64,000 nt of DNA from Actinomadura cremea (GTDB lineage: Bacteria > Actinomycetota > Actinomycetes > Streptosporangiales > Streptosporangiaceae). Under the pieces are notes generated by a model. The model searched no databases, was not told the origin of the DNA, and was given only the letters and a program-made list of their open reading frames with translations. The first letter of the stretch is position 1. The number at the start of each line of letters is the position of its first letter. The stretch spans positions 62,001 through 126,000 of the forward strand of contig NZ_BMRF01000004.1 in assembly GCF_014648495.1 (NCBI RefSeq), in the 5' to 3' direction. Position numbers and translations under genes: made by a program. Of this stretch, positions 17,880-28,200 are shown in pieces.

Positions 17880-18818
17880 TCAGCCGCCCCAGTGGTTGGT
17901 CGTCAGGTCTCCGGTGAGGGCGATCCGGTCCTCGCGGGCGAGGACGCCGATGAGTTCCTCGGCCTCGGACACGGTGACGTGGCGGCCGTAGGAGCGGCGG
18001 TTGGGGGGATCCGGGTGTTCGATCCAGAGCCGGGGGCCGGACTCCCAGATCATCACCAGGGACTTGCCGGACCGGTTCTCGTAGTTGATGAAGCTGCCGC
18101 TGTAAGGGGTCACGCTCAGGAGGACGTCGCGAGCGTACGGGAACGGCATCCAGACCGACGCGTTCTGGATCGGGCCGTGGCGTTCGTCCGCGAACGAGAC
18201 TTCCAGGGCATCGTCGTCGGCGGGGTCGGGGGAGGCCGGGGCGCCGGGGAAACCGGCGCGTTCGCCGTAGCGGCGGCGGCGCCAGGTGAGGGGGACGTCG
18301 ATCCGGCGGCGGGGGCTGCCGTCCCAGTCGACCTCCAGGCCGTGCCGGCGGAGGGCCGCGGCGACCTCCCGGCCGATCTCGGCCTGGGCCTCGGGGGGCT
18401 GCTCGCCCGCGATGAAGAGGCCGTAGGCGAGAGTGAGGACGCCTTCGGGGACGGCGGCCTCCATGTCCTGGCGGTGGGCGAAGACGTAGCCGCGCGGGCC
18501 GTCGCCCGTCGCGACCTCGTCGCCGATCTCCGAGATGCCGCAGTTCTGGCAGCAGGTGTGGTCGAGGCGCGCCACGATGCCGGACGCGTCCAGTTCGCGG
18601 AACGCGCGGTGCAGGCGGTCGGTGTCGAGGTCGTCGGGCCACGTCGCCTGGTCGGCGAGGTGGGCGGCGAACTCGTCGGCGACGACGCGGCGGACGTCCT
18701 CGTCGGATCCCCGCAGCTCGGTGCACTGCCTGACGACGGTTTCGAAGTCGTGGCGTCCCAGGGCGACCAGGAACCGGGCGTGGTGCCGCACGCTGGATTC
18801 GACTGAGTTGTGCGTCAT
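17880..18818 (-). CDS. DUF6891-like protein of unknown function
   Basis: 312-residue soluble protein. The middle part has the pattern of the DUF6891 family: T-C-C-Q-N-C-G (about residues 87-93), G-Y-V-F-A-H-R-Q-D-M-E-A-A, then L-Y-G-L-F-I-like and W-D-G-S-P-R-R-R-I-D-V. The Cys cluster could bind metal. The C-terminal third (V-W-M-P-F-P-Y-A-R-D-V-L through L-W-I-E-H-P-D-P-P) looks like a separate small domain of the kind seen in actinomycete Imm-like or TY-chap proteins. ATG 18818 was chosen; a TTG 18 bases upstream is possible. No clear ribosome site precedes either. Confidence 0.65.
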   Translation of the reverse strand: MTHNSVESSVRHHARFLVALGRHDFETVVRQCTELRGSDEDVRRVVADEFAAHLADQATWPDDLDTDRLHRAFRELDASGIVARLDHTCCQNCGISEIGDEVATGDGPRGYVFAHRQDMEAAVPEGVLTLAYGLFIAGEQPPEAQAEIGREVAAALRRHGLEVDWDGSPRRRIDVPLTWRRRRYGERAGFPGAPASPDPADDDALEVSFADERHGPIQNASVWMPFPYARDVLLSVTPYSGSFINYENRSGKSLVMIWESGPRLWIEHPDPPNRRSYGRHVTVSEAEELIGVLAREDRIALTGDLTTNHWGG

Positions 18819-18942
18819 GGCGCCGGAGTATGGCAAACGTCACCGACGTTCCGCGTTTTACACGTCGTTCACAAATGGGCAATGGACGTGAAACGGCTGG
18901 TTGGCACGTTCATGGGAGCCCGATACCTGCGGAGGGACCGAC

Positions 18943-19956
18943 GTGAGCTACAAGGCCGAGTACATCTGGATCGACGGCACCGAGCCGACCGCGCGGCTGC
19001 GCTCGAAGACCAGGATCCTGCCGGACGGCGCCGACCTGCCGGACTGGGGGTTCGACGGGTCCAGCACCAACCAGGCGCCCGGTGACAACTCGGACTGCGT
19101 GCTCAAGCCCGTGTTCGTCTGCCCCGACCCGATCCGGGGCGGAGCGCACAAGCTGGTGCTGTGCGAGGTGTACCTGGTGGACGGGACGCCGCACAAGACG
19201 AACACGCGGGCCGAGCTGCGTCCCGTCGCGGAGAAGTACGAGGCGCAGGACTCCTGGTACGGGATCGAGCAGGAGTACACGTTCTTCAAGGACGGGCGGC
19301 CGCTCGGGTTCCCGGAGCGGGGCTTCCCCGCGCCGCAGGGGTTCTACTACTGCGGTGTGGGCGCGGACGAGGTGTTCGGGCGGGAGATCGTCGAGGCGCA
19401 CCTGGACGCGTGCCTGGACGCGGGGCTGAAGATCTCGGGCATCAACGCGGAGGTCATGCCCGGTCAGTGGGAGTTCCAGATCGGGCCGGCGGGGCCGCTC
19501 GAGGTCGGGGACCACATGTGGGTGGCGCGGTGGCTGCTGTACCGCATCGCGGAGAACTTCGGCGTCTCGGCGACGCTCGACCCGAAGCCGGTGGAGGGTG
19601 ACTGGAACGGCGCGGGGGCGCACACGAACTTCTCGACGAAGGCGATGCGCGAGGGGTACGACGCGATCATCACGGCGTGCGAGGCGCTGGGCGCGAAGGC
19701 GCAGGAGCACGTCGCCGGGTACGGGGCGGACATCGAGCGGCGCCTGACCGGGATGCACGAGACGGCGCCGTGGAGCGAGTTCAGCTACGGCGTGTCGGAC
19801 CGCGGGGCGTCCGTGCGCATCCCGTGGCAGGTCGAGGTGGAGAAGAAGGGCTACCTCGAGGACCGTCGCCCGAACGCCAACATCGACCCGTACGTGGTCG
19901 CGCGGCTGATCACCGGCACCTGCTGCGAGGCGCTGGAGAAGGCCGGCCAGGTCTGA
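18943..19956 (+). CDS. glnII: Glutamine synthetase type II
   Basis: 337-residue GSII (eukaryote-like) glutamine synthetase, which makes glutamine from glutamate, ammonia and ATP. The short length and W-G-F-D-G-S-S-T-N-Q-A-P (residues 30-41), the active-site G-I-E-Q-E-Y-T-F and N-G-A-G-A-H-T-N-F-S are GSII marks; the GSI adenylylation Tyr loop is absent. GTG 18943 follows GGAGGG by six bases. It stands alone, with a strong terminator directly after it. In actinomycetes glnII is normally under nitrogen control by GlnR; I did not find a convincing GlnR box. Confidence 0.95.
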   Translation: MSYKAEYIWIDGTEPTARLRSKTRILPDGADLPDWGFDGSSTNQAPGDNSDCVLKPVFVCPDPIRGGAHKLVLCEVYLVDGTPHKTNTRAELRPVAEKYEAQDSWYGIEQEYTFFKDGRPLGFPERGFPAPQGFYYCGVGADEVFGREIVEAHLDACLDAGLKISGINAEVMPGQWEFQIGPAGPLEVGDHMWVARWLLYRIAENFGVSATLDPKPVEGDWNGAGAHTNFSTKAMREGYDAIITACEALGAKAQEHVAGYGADIERRLTGMHETAPWSEFSYGVSDRGASVRIPWQVEVEKKGYLEDRRPNANIDPYVVARLITGTCCEALEKAGQV

Positions 19957-19963
19957 GTTCCGC

Positions 19964-20002
19964 CACGGCGCGCCGGCCCCCGGAAGGGGGCGGCGCGCCG
20001 TG
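19964..20002 (+). terminator. Strong GC hairpin after glnII
   Basis: CACGGCGCGCCG-G-CCCCC pairs with GGGGG-CGGCGCGCCGTG around a GGAA loop, one bulged G only, ending 46 bases after the glnII stop. It is a typical actinomycete terminator without a long T-tract. Confidence 0.8.
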
Positions 20003-20099
20003 CTGTTATGCCGCCAAACGTCTGCAAATTGTTGGGCTTCGGGGAGTTCCCGCGAACAGGTCCGGGTAGCACCTACTCGTTCGCAGCGGGGGAGGGGAC

Positions 20100-20690
20100 A
20101 TGCCCGATTCGCCTTTCGGGCGGCCCGGCAGGAGCACCGGCCGTCCTGCGGCGAGGCCCTGGGAGCGGTCGTTCCGGTGCCCCGCCACGGCGCAGCGCCG
20201 CCGGACGGAGGCCCGGCGTTACGAGGACTTCGTCGCGCTGCACGCCGAGTACTCGTCCGAGCCCGAGCTGCCGCTGCGCCAGCTGTGGTGGACGGGCCTG
20301 GCGTGCGCGGTCGGCGGGGCGCTGCTGACGTTCGCGGCGGTCCTGGGCCTGCGCGGGATGTTCGGCATCGAGGTGCCGGTGTTCGCGGGGACGGACGTCG
20401 CCGTTGAGGGCGCGGCGACCAGCTACGCGCTGTGCGTCCTGGCGGGGACGGTGCAGGGCACCGCGCTGATGCACCTTCTCCTGGCCGGGGCGGCCCGTCC
20501 GGTGCGGGCGTTCGCGTTCATCGGCGGGCTCGCGGTGGCGATCATGACGGTGCTGCCGCTGCTGCTGAACGGCCCGCCGGTCGCCCGGATCGTCACCGCC
20601 GGGATCAACCTGGCGGGCGGGGCGGCGGTGGTCGTGCTGCTGTGCGCGGTGGTGTCGGCCTCGATGTCGTTCAGGCCCGGCCCACGGTGA
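20100..20690 (+). CDS. Four-helix membrane protein (DUF6069-like)
   Basis: 196-residue protein: a 60-residue Arg/Pro-rich cytoplasmic N-terminus, then four membrane helices (about residues 68-88, 104-128, 137-157 and 163-188). The second helix region (T-S-Y-A-L-C-V-L-A-G-T-V-Q-G-T-A-L-M-H-L-L) and R-P-V-R-A-F-A-F resemble DUF6069 actinobacterial proteins; no biochemical role is known to me. ATG 20100 has GGGGGAGGGG directly upstream. Its last 20 bases overlap the convergent gene at 20671. Confidence 0.7.
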   Translation: MPDSPFGRPGRSTGRPAARPWERSFRCPATAQRRRTEARRYEDFVALHAEYSSEPELPLRQLWWTGLACAVGGALLTFAAVLGLRGMFGIEVPVFAGTDVAVEGAATSYALCVLAGTVQGTALMHLLLAGAARPVRAFAFIGGLAVAIMTVLPLLLNGPPVARIVTAGINLAGGAAVVVLLCAVVSASMSFRPGPR

Positions 20691-21465
20691 TCGTCAGCGG
20701 GTCCGGGGCGGTGGTGGACGCCACCCGGACATGCCGGAGCCGCCGCCACACCCGGGCGTCGACGGACTCGGACGGCGCGAGCACGCGCAGCTCGCGGTGC
20801 ATCCCCGAGAAACCGAGGCACAGCCACACGTCCCACGCCCCGCGGGGGAGAGGCCGGTCGATGATCGTCCTGGACACGGGCAGGACGGCCGTGTAGTGCA
20901 GGCCCTCGGGGCGGTCGTCGAGCATGCAGATCACCTCGTAGGTGCGGCCGCCGTGCTCGCGCAGGTTCAGCGTCGCCGAGATCGGCGTCGCGAGGTCGAG
21001 GGCGAGGTGCCCGGTGACCAGGACGTGCTCGTTCGGTTCGTCCCACGACAGGCCGTCGGCCCGGACGGCGCCCGCGGCGTGCGGGCGTCCGCCGACGTCG
21101 ATCGCGAGCGAGCCGAGCGGGCTGAGGTACACGGCGACGGTCGTGCCGTCGGTCAGGAATCTGCGCTGGGGCGAGGCGTCCAGGCCGGGGGCCCGCTCGC
21201 GGCCGAGCGGCATCGTCTCCGGCCCGATCGACAGGTCGACGTCCCATACGCCGCCGGGGAGCGGGTTCCCGCCCTCGACGGCCGCGACGTCGATCAGCGC
21301 CTCGAACGCGTCGTCGGCCCGGGGCGTGGCCGGGACGCGGACGAGCGCCCCGCCGTCGCGCTCGCGCAGCAGCAGCTCGAGGGGGCTCCCGCCGTGGTCG
21401 AACCGTCCGGCGACGCGCAGGGCCGTGCCCGCCCAGGCGATCTCGGTCAGGTACGGATCCGACAT
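20671..21465 (-). CDS. Hypothetical beta-rich protein
   Basis: 264-residue soluble protein with no signal peptide, membrane helix or recognised motif. It appears to contain a repeat: two segments, around residues 60-80 (G-V-W-D-V-D-L-S-I-G) and 205-230 (G-A-W-D-V-W-L-C-L-G-F), carry the same P-R/G-G-x-W-D-V pattern, as in the beta-sandwich accessory domains attached to some actinobacterial CDP-glycerol glycerophosphotransferases. That link is only a resemblance. Its C-terminal codons overlap the convergent membrane protein gene by 20 bases. Confidence 0.65.
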   Translation of the reverse strand: MSDPYLTEIAWAGTALRVAGRFDHGGSPLELLLRERDGGALVRVPATPRADDAFEALIDVAAVEGGNPLPGGVWDVDLSIGPETMPLGRERAPGLDASPQRRFLTDGTTVAVYLSPLGSLAIDVGGRPHAAGAVRADGLSWDEPNEHVLVTGHLALDLATPISATLNLREHGGRTYEVICMLDDRPEGLHYTAVLPVSRTIIDRPLPRGAWDVWLCLGFSGMHRELRVLAPSESVDARVWRRLRHVRVASTTAPDPLTITVGRA

Positions 21466-21535
21466 CGCCGTTCGCCTCCCGGACGCCCCTGAACCGTCCC
21501 CGTGAACCCTTCCCCCGAACCCGCCGTTCTACCGG

Positions 21536-22027
21536 TCAGGGGACGACGGTGACCGGCCAGCGACCGGCCCGGACCAGCCGGACGGCCACCGACCCGATCA
21601 GCCGGTGCCCGGCCTGCGCCGACGCGCCGACGACGACGGCGTCCGCGCGGGACTCGTCCGCGACCCGGGCCAGGACGCCGTACGGGTCGCCGTGGGCGGT
21701 GACGATCTCGTAGTCGACGGGCGCCTGCTCGTAGGCGCGCCGGATGTCCCGTTCCAGCTCCGCGACGATCTCCTCGGCGGCCTCCTGCATGACCGCGGCG
21801 CCGCCGGGCGTGAGCGTGGACAGCGAGGCGATCTGCGTGACGTGCACGAAGACCAGCCGTCCGCCGCCGCGCCGGGCGAGCCCCCACGCGTACGCGGCGG
21901 CCCGCAGGGACGTGTCCGAGCCGTCCACGCCCGTCACGATCACCCGGGGGCCGTCGGCGCCGTACTCGAACGGCGTCCGCGCCGGTCGCTCGTCCGCGGT
22001 CTCGTCGGGCCGTTCCCCGGCGGTCAT
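21536..22027 (-). CDS. Universal stress protein (UspA family)
   Basis: 163-residue single-domain UspA protein after a charged N-terminal tail. G-V-D-G-S-D-T-S opens the fold, and the C-terminal ATP-loop motif is present as G-A-S-A-Q-A-G-H-R-L-I-G-S-V-A with P-V-T-V-V-P at the end, so it probably binds ATP. Such proteins are induced by stress or dormancy. It is divergent from the megasynthase operon; the 228-base gap holds both promoters, but no clear element could be assigned. Confidence 0.9.
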   Translation of the reverse strand: MTAGERPDETADERPARTPFEYGADGPRVIVTGVDGSDTSLRAAAYAWGLARRGGGRLVFVHVTQIASLSTLTPGGAAVMQEAAEEIVAELERDIRRAYEQAPVDYEIVTAHGDPYGVLARVADESRADAVVVGASAQAGHRLIGSVAVRLVRAGRWPVTVVP

Positions 22028-22255
22028 TCGATCACCCCCGGCCAGGCTATCGACCGTCCGGCGGTGGGCGCCGCCGGGGCGGCCCGAGTCTCGGATCCGT
22101 CAACGGACGGTCCGATCTCCTTTGCGGTGACGCCATGGGCGCGTCCTCGGGTGTGTCGTCCCGGTATTCGCTCGGTTGCCGAACGTAGTGTGACGAATCG
22201 TTGTCGAGCCGCGCCCGTCACGGCGCGGGCCGCGCGGGACGTCGGGGGGCACTGC

Positions 22256-25200
22256 ATGACGGCGGACAGGGGCGAGAACCGATACGGGCGCGGGCCGGGG
22301 GGTGCCCCGCAGGCCGAGATCATCGGGGGCGCCCCGGGTGGGCGGCCGGTGCCGCGGCTGGTGGTGGCGGTCGCGCGGGCGGGCGGGCTCGGGGTCCTCG
22401 ACCTCGGCACCGAGCGCGCGGCCGGGCTGGCCGCGCTGGACGAGGTGGTCCGCTGGTGGACGGGCCCGTTCGGGGTGCGCGTCCCGGCGGGGTGCCGGAT
22501 CCGCCCGGACGAGCTGCCGGACGCGGTGAGCGCCGTGGTCGTGGACGCGCCGGTCCTCGTGGACGCGCCGGTGCTGGGGGTGCTCGACGCGCCCGGGGAC
22601 GGTGCGGTGGACGTCGCGGGGTTCGCGCGCGGGCGCCGGCTGCTGGTCGAGGTCGTCGACCCGGCCGAGGCGGGCGCGGCGCTGGACGCCGCCCGGGTCG
22701 TGGACGGGACGCGCGGCGTCGGGCTGATCGCACGGGGCTGCGAGGCGGGCGGCCGCGCGGGCGACGTGACGACGTTCGTGCTGGTGCAGCACCTGCTCGG
22801 GCTGGACGTCCCCGTGCACGCGGCGGGCGGGATCGGGCCGCGGACGGCGGCCGCCGCGGTGGCCGGGGGCGCCGCGGGCGTGGTGCTGGACGCCCAGCTG
22901 GCGCTGGTCGGGGAGATGGACCCGGACGGCGGCGAGGCGCCCGCCGGGCAGGACGGGGCGATCGCCGTGTCGCTGGCGGCCCGGTACGGCACCGCCGGGG
23001 GCGTGGTGCAGGCCGTGCGCCGGGGGATCGCGGAGCATGTCCGCGCGGCCGTCCGGGTCGCACCGCTCGCCCCGCAGGACGGCCCGCACGGCCGCGAGTA
23101 CCCGGTCGCGCAGGGGCCGATGACGGAGATCAGCGACACGTCCGCGTTCGCCGCGGCGATCGCCCAGGACGGCGGCGTGCCGTTCCTCGCGCTCGGCCCG
23201 ATGGACGGCGACCGGGTGCGGGAGCTGCTGCGCGAGACCGCGGAACGGCTCGGCGGGCGCCCCTGGGGCGTCGGGATGGTCGGGTTCGTCCCGCCGGAGC
23301 TGCGGGCCGAGCAGCTCGCCGCCGTCCGCGCCGCCGCGCCCCCGTACGCGATCATCGCCGGGGGCCTGCCCGTCCAGGCCGAACCGCTCGAGGAGGCCGG
23401 AACCCGGACGTACCTGCACGTCCCGGCGCCCGAGCAGCTGGACCGCTTCCTCGCCGAGGGCGCCCGCCGGTTCGTGTTCGAGGGGATGGAGTGCGGCGGG
23501 CACGTCGGCCCGCGCGCGAGCTTCCCGCTGTGGGAGACGCAGCTCGACCGGCTCGACGCCTTCTGCGACGCGCACCCGGGCGAGGCCGCGCGGCTCTCGG
23601 TGATGTTCGCGGGCGGCGTCCACGACGAGCGGTCCGCCGCGATGGTCGCGGCGCTCGCCGGGCCGCTCGCCGAACGCGGCGCGGACGTCCGCGTCCTGAT
23701 GGGCACCGCGTACCTGTTCACGTCCGAGGCGGTCGCGGCGGGCGCCGTCCGGCCCGGCTACCAGGAGACGGCGATCGAGTGCGCGGCGACCGCGCTGCTC
23801 GAGACGTCCTCCGGCCATGCGACCCGCTGCGCCGCCACCCCGTACGTGCGGACGTTCGCGGAGACCCGCACGGAGCTGCTGGGCACCGGGATGTCGCAGC
23901 ACGAGGCGTACCGGCGGCTGGAGAAGCTCAACCTCGGGCGGCTGCGCATCGCGGCCAAGGGCCTGCGCCGCGGCGCGCCCGTCGACACCGACGAGCAGCG
24001 CGCCGAGGGCCTCTACCTGCTCGGGCAGACCGCGACGCTGCGGTCGGCCAGGACCGGCGTCGCCGTCCTGCACGAGCAGGTGACGTCCGGCGCCACCGAG
24101 CTGCTGGCCGCCCGCGCCGCCGAGCTGGGCCTGGACGGGCGCGACGCCGCCGCCGGTCCGGCCGACATCGCGATCATCGGGATGGACTGCGTGCTCCCCG
24201 GCGCCCGCGACGCCGGCGAGTACTGGGCGAACGTCCTCGGCGGGGCCGACGCGGTCACCGAGGTCGCGCGCTGGGACCCGGAGACCTACCACGGCGCGGG
24301 CGAAGGGCGGACGCCGTCCAAGTGGGGCGGATTCCTGCCGGACGTCCCGTTCGACGCGGACGCCCACGGCGTCCCCGCGCACGCGCTCGGCGGCATCGAC
24401 CCCGCCCACCTGCTGTCCCTGGAGGTCGCGTCCCGGGCGCTGGACGACGCCGGCTACCGCGACCGGACCTTCGACCGGGCCCGCACCTCGGTGATCTTCG
24501 GCGCGGAGGGCGGCGGCGACCTCGCCGCGGCCTACGCGTTCCGCGCCGCCCTCCCCGGCTACTTCGGCGAGGTCCCGCCCGAGCTGGACGAACGCCTTCC
24601 CGCGCCGACCGCCGAGTCGATCGTGGGCGTCCGGGCCGCCGGCATCGCCGCCCGGTTCGGCCTCGGCGGCGCCGCGCACACCGTCGCCGCCGACGCCGCG
24701 TCCTCGCTCGCCGCCCTCGCCGCCGCCTGCGGGGAACTCGCCGCGGGCGGCAGCGACATGGTGCTGTGCGGCGGCGCCGACCTGCGCACCGGCATCCACG
24801 ACTACCTGCGGGCCGCGGCCGCCGGGACGCTCTCGCCGTCCGGCCGCTGCGCCCCGTTCGACGCCGACGCCGACGGCATCGCGCCCGGCGAGGGCGTCGC
24901 CTGCGTCGTCCTCAAGCGGCTCGCGGACGCCGAACGCGACGGCGACCGGATCTACGCGGTCGTCCGGGCGGTCGGCGGGGCATCGACCGGTGAGGACGCC
25001 CGGACGCGCGCGCTGCTGCGGGCGCACGAGCGGGCGGGCGTCGCACCCGACCGGATCGGGCTCGTCGAGACGTCCGACACCGGCGACCGCGCCGAACTGG
25101 ACGCGCTGGCCTCGGTCTTCGCCGCGGCCGCGCCCGGCGCCGTCACCCTCGGTTCGGTGACGTCGCAGATCGGGCACACCGGCGCCGCCGCCGGGCTCGC

Positions 25201-28200
25201 CGGGCTGATCAAGACCGCGCACGCCCTGCACGCCGGCGTCCTGCCCGGCACCCTGCACCTGGCCCGTCCGAACGAGGCGTGGGACGACGGCGGGCCCCTC
25301 GCGTTCGGGGCGTCGGCGCGTCCGTGGGCGGTCCCGCCCGGCGAGCGGCACGCGGGCCTCGGCGGCTCCGGGCTCGGCGGGGCGCACTACCACGCCGTCC
25401 TGTCCGGGTACGACGGCGCGCCCGAACCGCTCTCCGGGCTCGCCGAATGGCCCGCCGAACTGTTCGTGATCCGCGCGGGCACGGACGTCGAACGGCTGCG
25501 CGCCCTCGCGGCGTCCGGGCACCGGCTCCGCGATCTCGCCCGCACCGTCGCGTCCGACGAGGGCCCGGTGCTCGCCGCGTTCGCCGCGACCGGACCCGAC
25601 GACCTGTGCGAACGGCTCGCCGGCGTCGGCGGGCCCCTGGACCGCGACCCCGGCCAGGTGGCGTTCCTGTTCCCCGGCCTCCTCGGCGGACGGCCGGGCG
25701 CGCTCGCCGACCTCTTCGTCGCGTTCCCCAGGTTGCAGCGGCTCCTGCGGCTCGGCCGCGACTACGTCCCGGCGATGTTCCCGCCCGCCGCGTTCACGCC
25801 CGCGGACGTCCGGCGGCGGCGCGCCGCGCTCGCCGACCCGCGCGTCGCCCAGCCCGCCCTCGGGCTCGCGGGCCTCGCCGTCCACCGGCTGCTCACGGCC
25901 GTGGGCGTCCACCCGGACCTCGCCGCCGGGCACGGGCACGGCGAGGTCGTCGCGCTGTGCGCCGCCGGGGTCTTCGACGACGCCGACCTGATCGAGCTGA
26001 GCGCCGCCCGCGCCGACGCGATCCTGGCCGCCGCCGGGGACGACCCGGGCGCGATGGCCGTCGTCACCGGGACGCTCCGCGAGGTGCGCGACGCGCTGTC
26101 GGACGTGTCGGACGTCTCGGTCGCCGCCCAGAACGCGCCCCGCGAGATCGTGGTCGCCGGGACGTCCGCGGGCGTCGACCGCGCCCTCGACGTCCTCGCC
26201 GACCGCGGACTCACCGCCGAGCGCCTGCCCGTCGCCTGCGCCCTGCACAGCCCGCTCGTCGCCGCCGCGTCCGGTGCCCTGCGCGCCGCGCTCACCGGCC
26301 GCGACCTGCGATCCCCGGCGTTCCCCGTGTGGTCCGGCGCGACCGCCGCACCCTACGACACCGAGCCCGCCGATCTCGCCGCGACCCTCGCCGGGCAGCT
26401 CGCGGCGCCCGTCCGGTTCGCCGAACAGATCGAGGCGATGTACGCCGCGGGCGCCCGCACCTTCGTCGAGGCCGGACCCGGCGGCGTCCTGCGCGGGCTC
26501 GTCGGCGCGATCCTCGGCGACCGCCCGCACACCACCGCGGGCTGCGACGGCCTGACCGGCCTGCTCGACGCCCTCGCGAGCCTCGCGGCCGCCGGCGTCC
26601 CCGTCGACCCGCTGCCGCTGTTCGCCGGCCGCGACGCACGTCCCGTCGACGCGCCCGCGCCCGCACCCGCCTGGTTCGTCAACGGCCACCTCGTCACGAC
26701 CGCCGGCGGCGACACCCCGCCCAACGCGCTGCGGCCCGCCCGCCGCGTCGAAGGAGGAACGATGAGCGACCGCCGCTCCGACGCGGCCGTCCTGGAGTAC
26801 CTCCGCGCCGGCCGCGAGCTGATCGCCGCCCAGCGCGAGGTGATACTGCGGCACCTCGCCGGTGACGCCGAGGCCCCGGCCCCGCCCGTCCCGGCGCCGC
26901 GCCCGATCCTGCCGGGCGAGACCCTGCCGGACGGCCCGTCCGACGCCCGCGCCGCCGTGCGCGCCGCCGTCGCCGCACGCACCGGCCGACCGGAGGACCT
27001 GCTCGCCGACGACCTCGACCTCGAGACCGACCTGGCGATCGACCCCGGCGAGCGCACCGCCCTCCTGCACGAGCTCGCCGCCCGCGCGGGCGTCCCCGAT
27101 CCGGACGAACCGTCCGGCGGCACCATCGGCGCGATCGTCGAGTGGTTCGACGCCCTGCTGGACCCCGCACCCGCACCGACCGCGCACGTGGGCACGTCCG
27201 CGCTCTCCGGCGGCCCGACGCCCCCGTCCCCGCGCTCTCCGGCCGAACCCGCGGACCGGACGTCCGATGCCGCCGAGCCGTCGGGCGAGGACACCGCACG
27301 GACCGACGGGCCGCCGCGCGAGATCCCCGCGCAGGGCACATCCCCGAGCCCGGCGGGAGAGCCCGAACCGCCCCGCCCCCTCGAGCACACGGTGCCGGCC
27401 GCGAGTTCCGCGAGGGACGCGGTCGCGGTTGAGGGGCCGCCGGTGGACGTCCCGGTGATGCGGGACCACGGCCAGGGAAGCGAGCCGGAGGGGGCGGGGT
27501 CCGCCGCTTCGGTCAGCGCGCCGTGGGCGGACGCCCCGCTCGTGCAGGAGGACGCGCATGTGAGCGAGTCCGAGGTCACGAGGCCGGTCGAGCATGCGGT
27601 GCCTGCTGCGAGTTCCGTGAGGGACGCGGTCGCGGCTGAGGAGCCGCCGGTGGACGTCCCGGCGACGCAGGACGATGCTCCGGAAGGCGAACCGGAGGCG
27701 GTGAGGTACGCCTCCGCAGCAGGGGAGCCGCCGGTGGACGCCCTGGCGGGGCAGAGCGACGGGCTTGGTCGCGAGCCGGAGGGGGCGGGGTCCGCCGCTT
27801 CGGTCAGCGCGCCGTGGGCGGACGCCCCGCTCGTGCAGGACGACGCCCATGAAGACGAACCGGAGGGCACCCGGTCGGGTGATGGGGCGTCCGAGCGAGA
27901 GGACTGGACGGGCGCACCGGGCTACGGCGGGGCGCCGCCCTCGGCAACCGAGGCGCCCGCCGCGCCGCCGGTCGACGCCGGATCGGCTTTCGGGGAGTCC
28001 GTGCGGGTGATCCCGCCGGGCGAGCGGCCGCGAGCGGCCTCCGCACCGGCCGGGGAGGGCGCGGACGGGCCGGTGGACGCCTCGATGGAGGCCGGGGAGT
28101 CCGTGCGGGTCATCCCGCCGGGCGAGCGGCCCCGCCGCCAGGAGGCGACCTCGGGGAACTTCGAGGGCTCGGTGCGCGTGATCCCGCCGGGGGAACGCCC

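Noticed and set aside
21605-22255. Upstream extension of the megasynthase frame
   Set aside because: It lies antisense to the universal stress protein and has no family similarity; ATG 22256 has a proper ribosome site.
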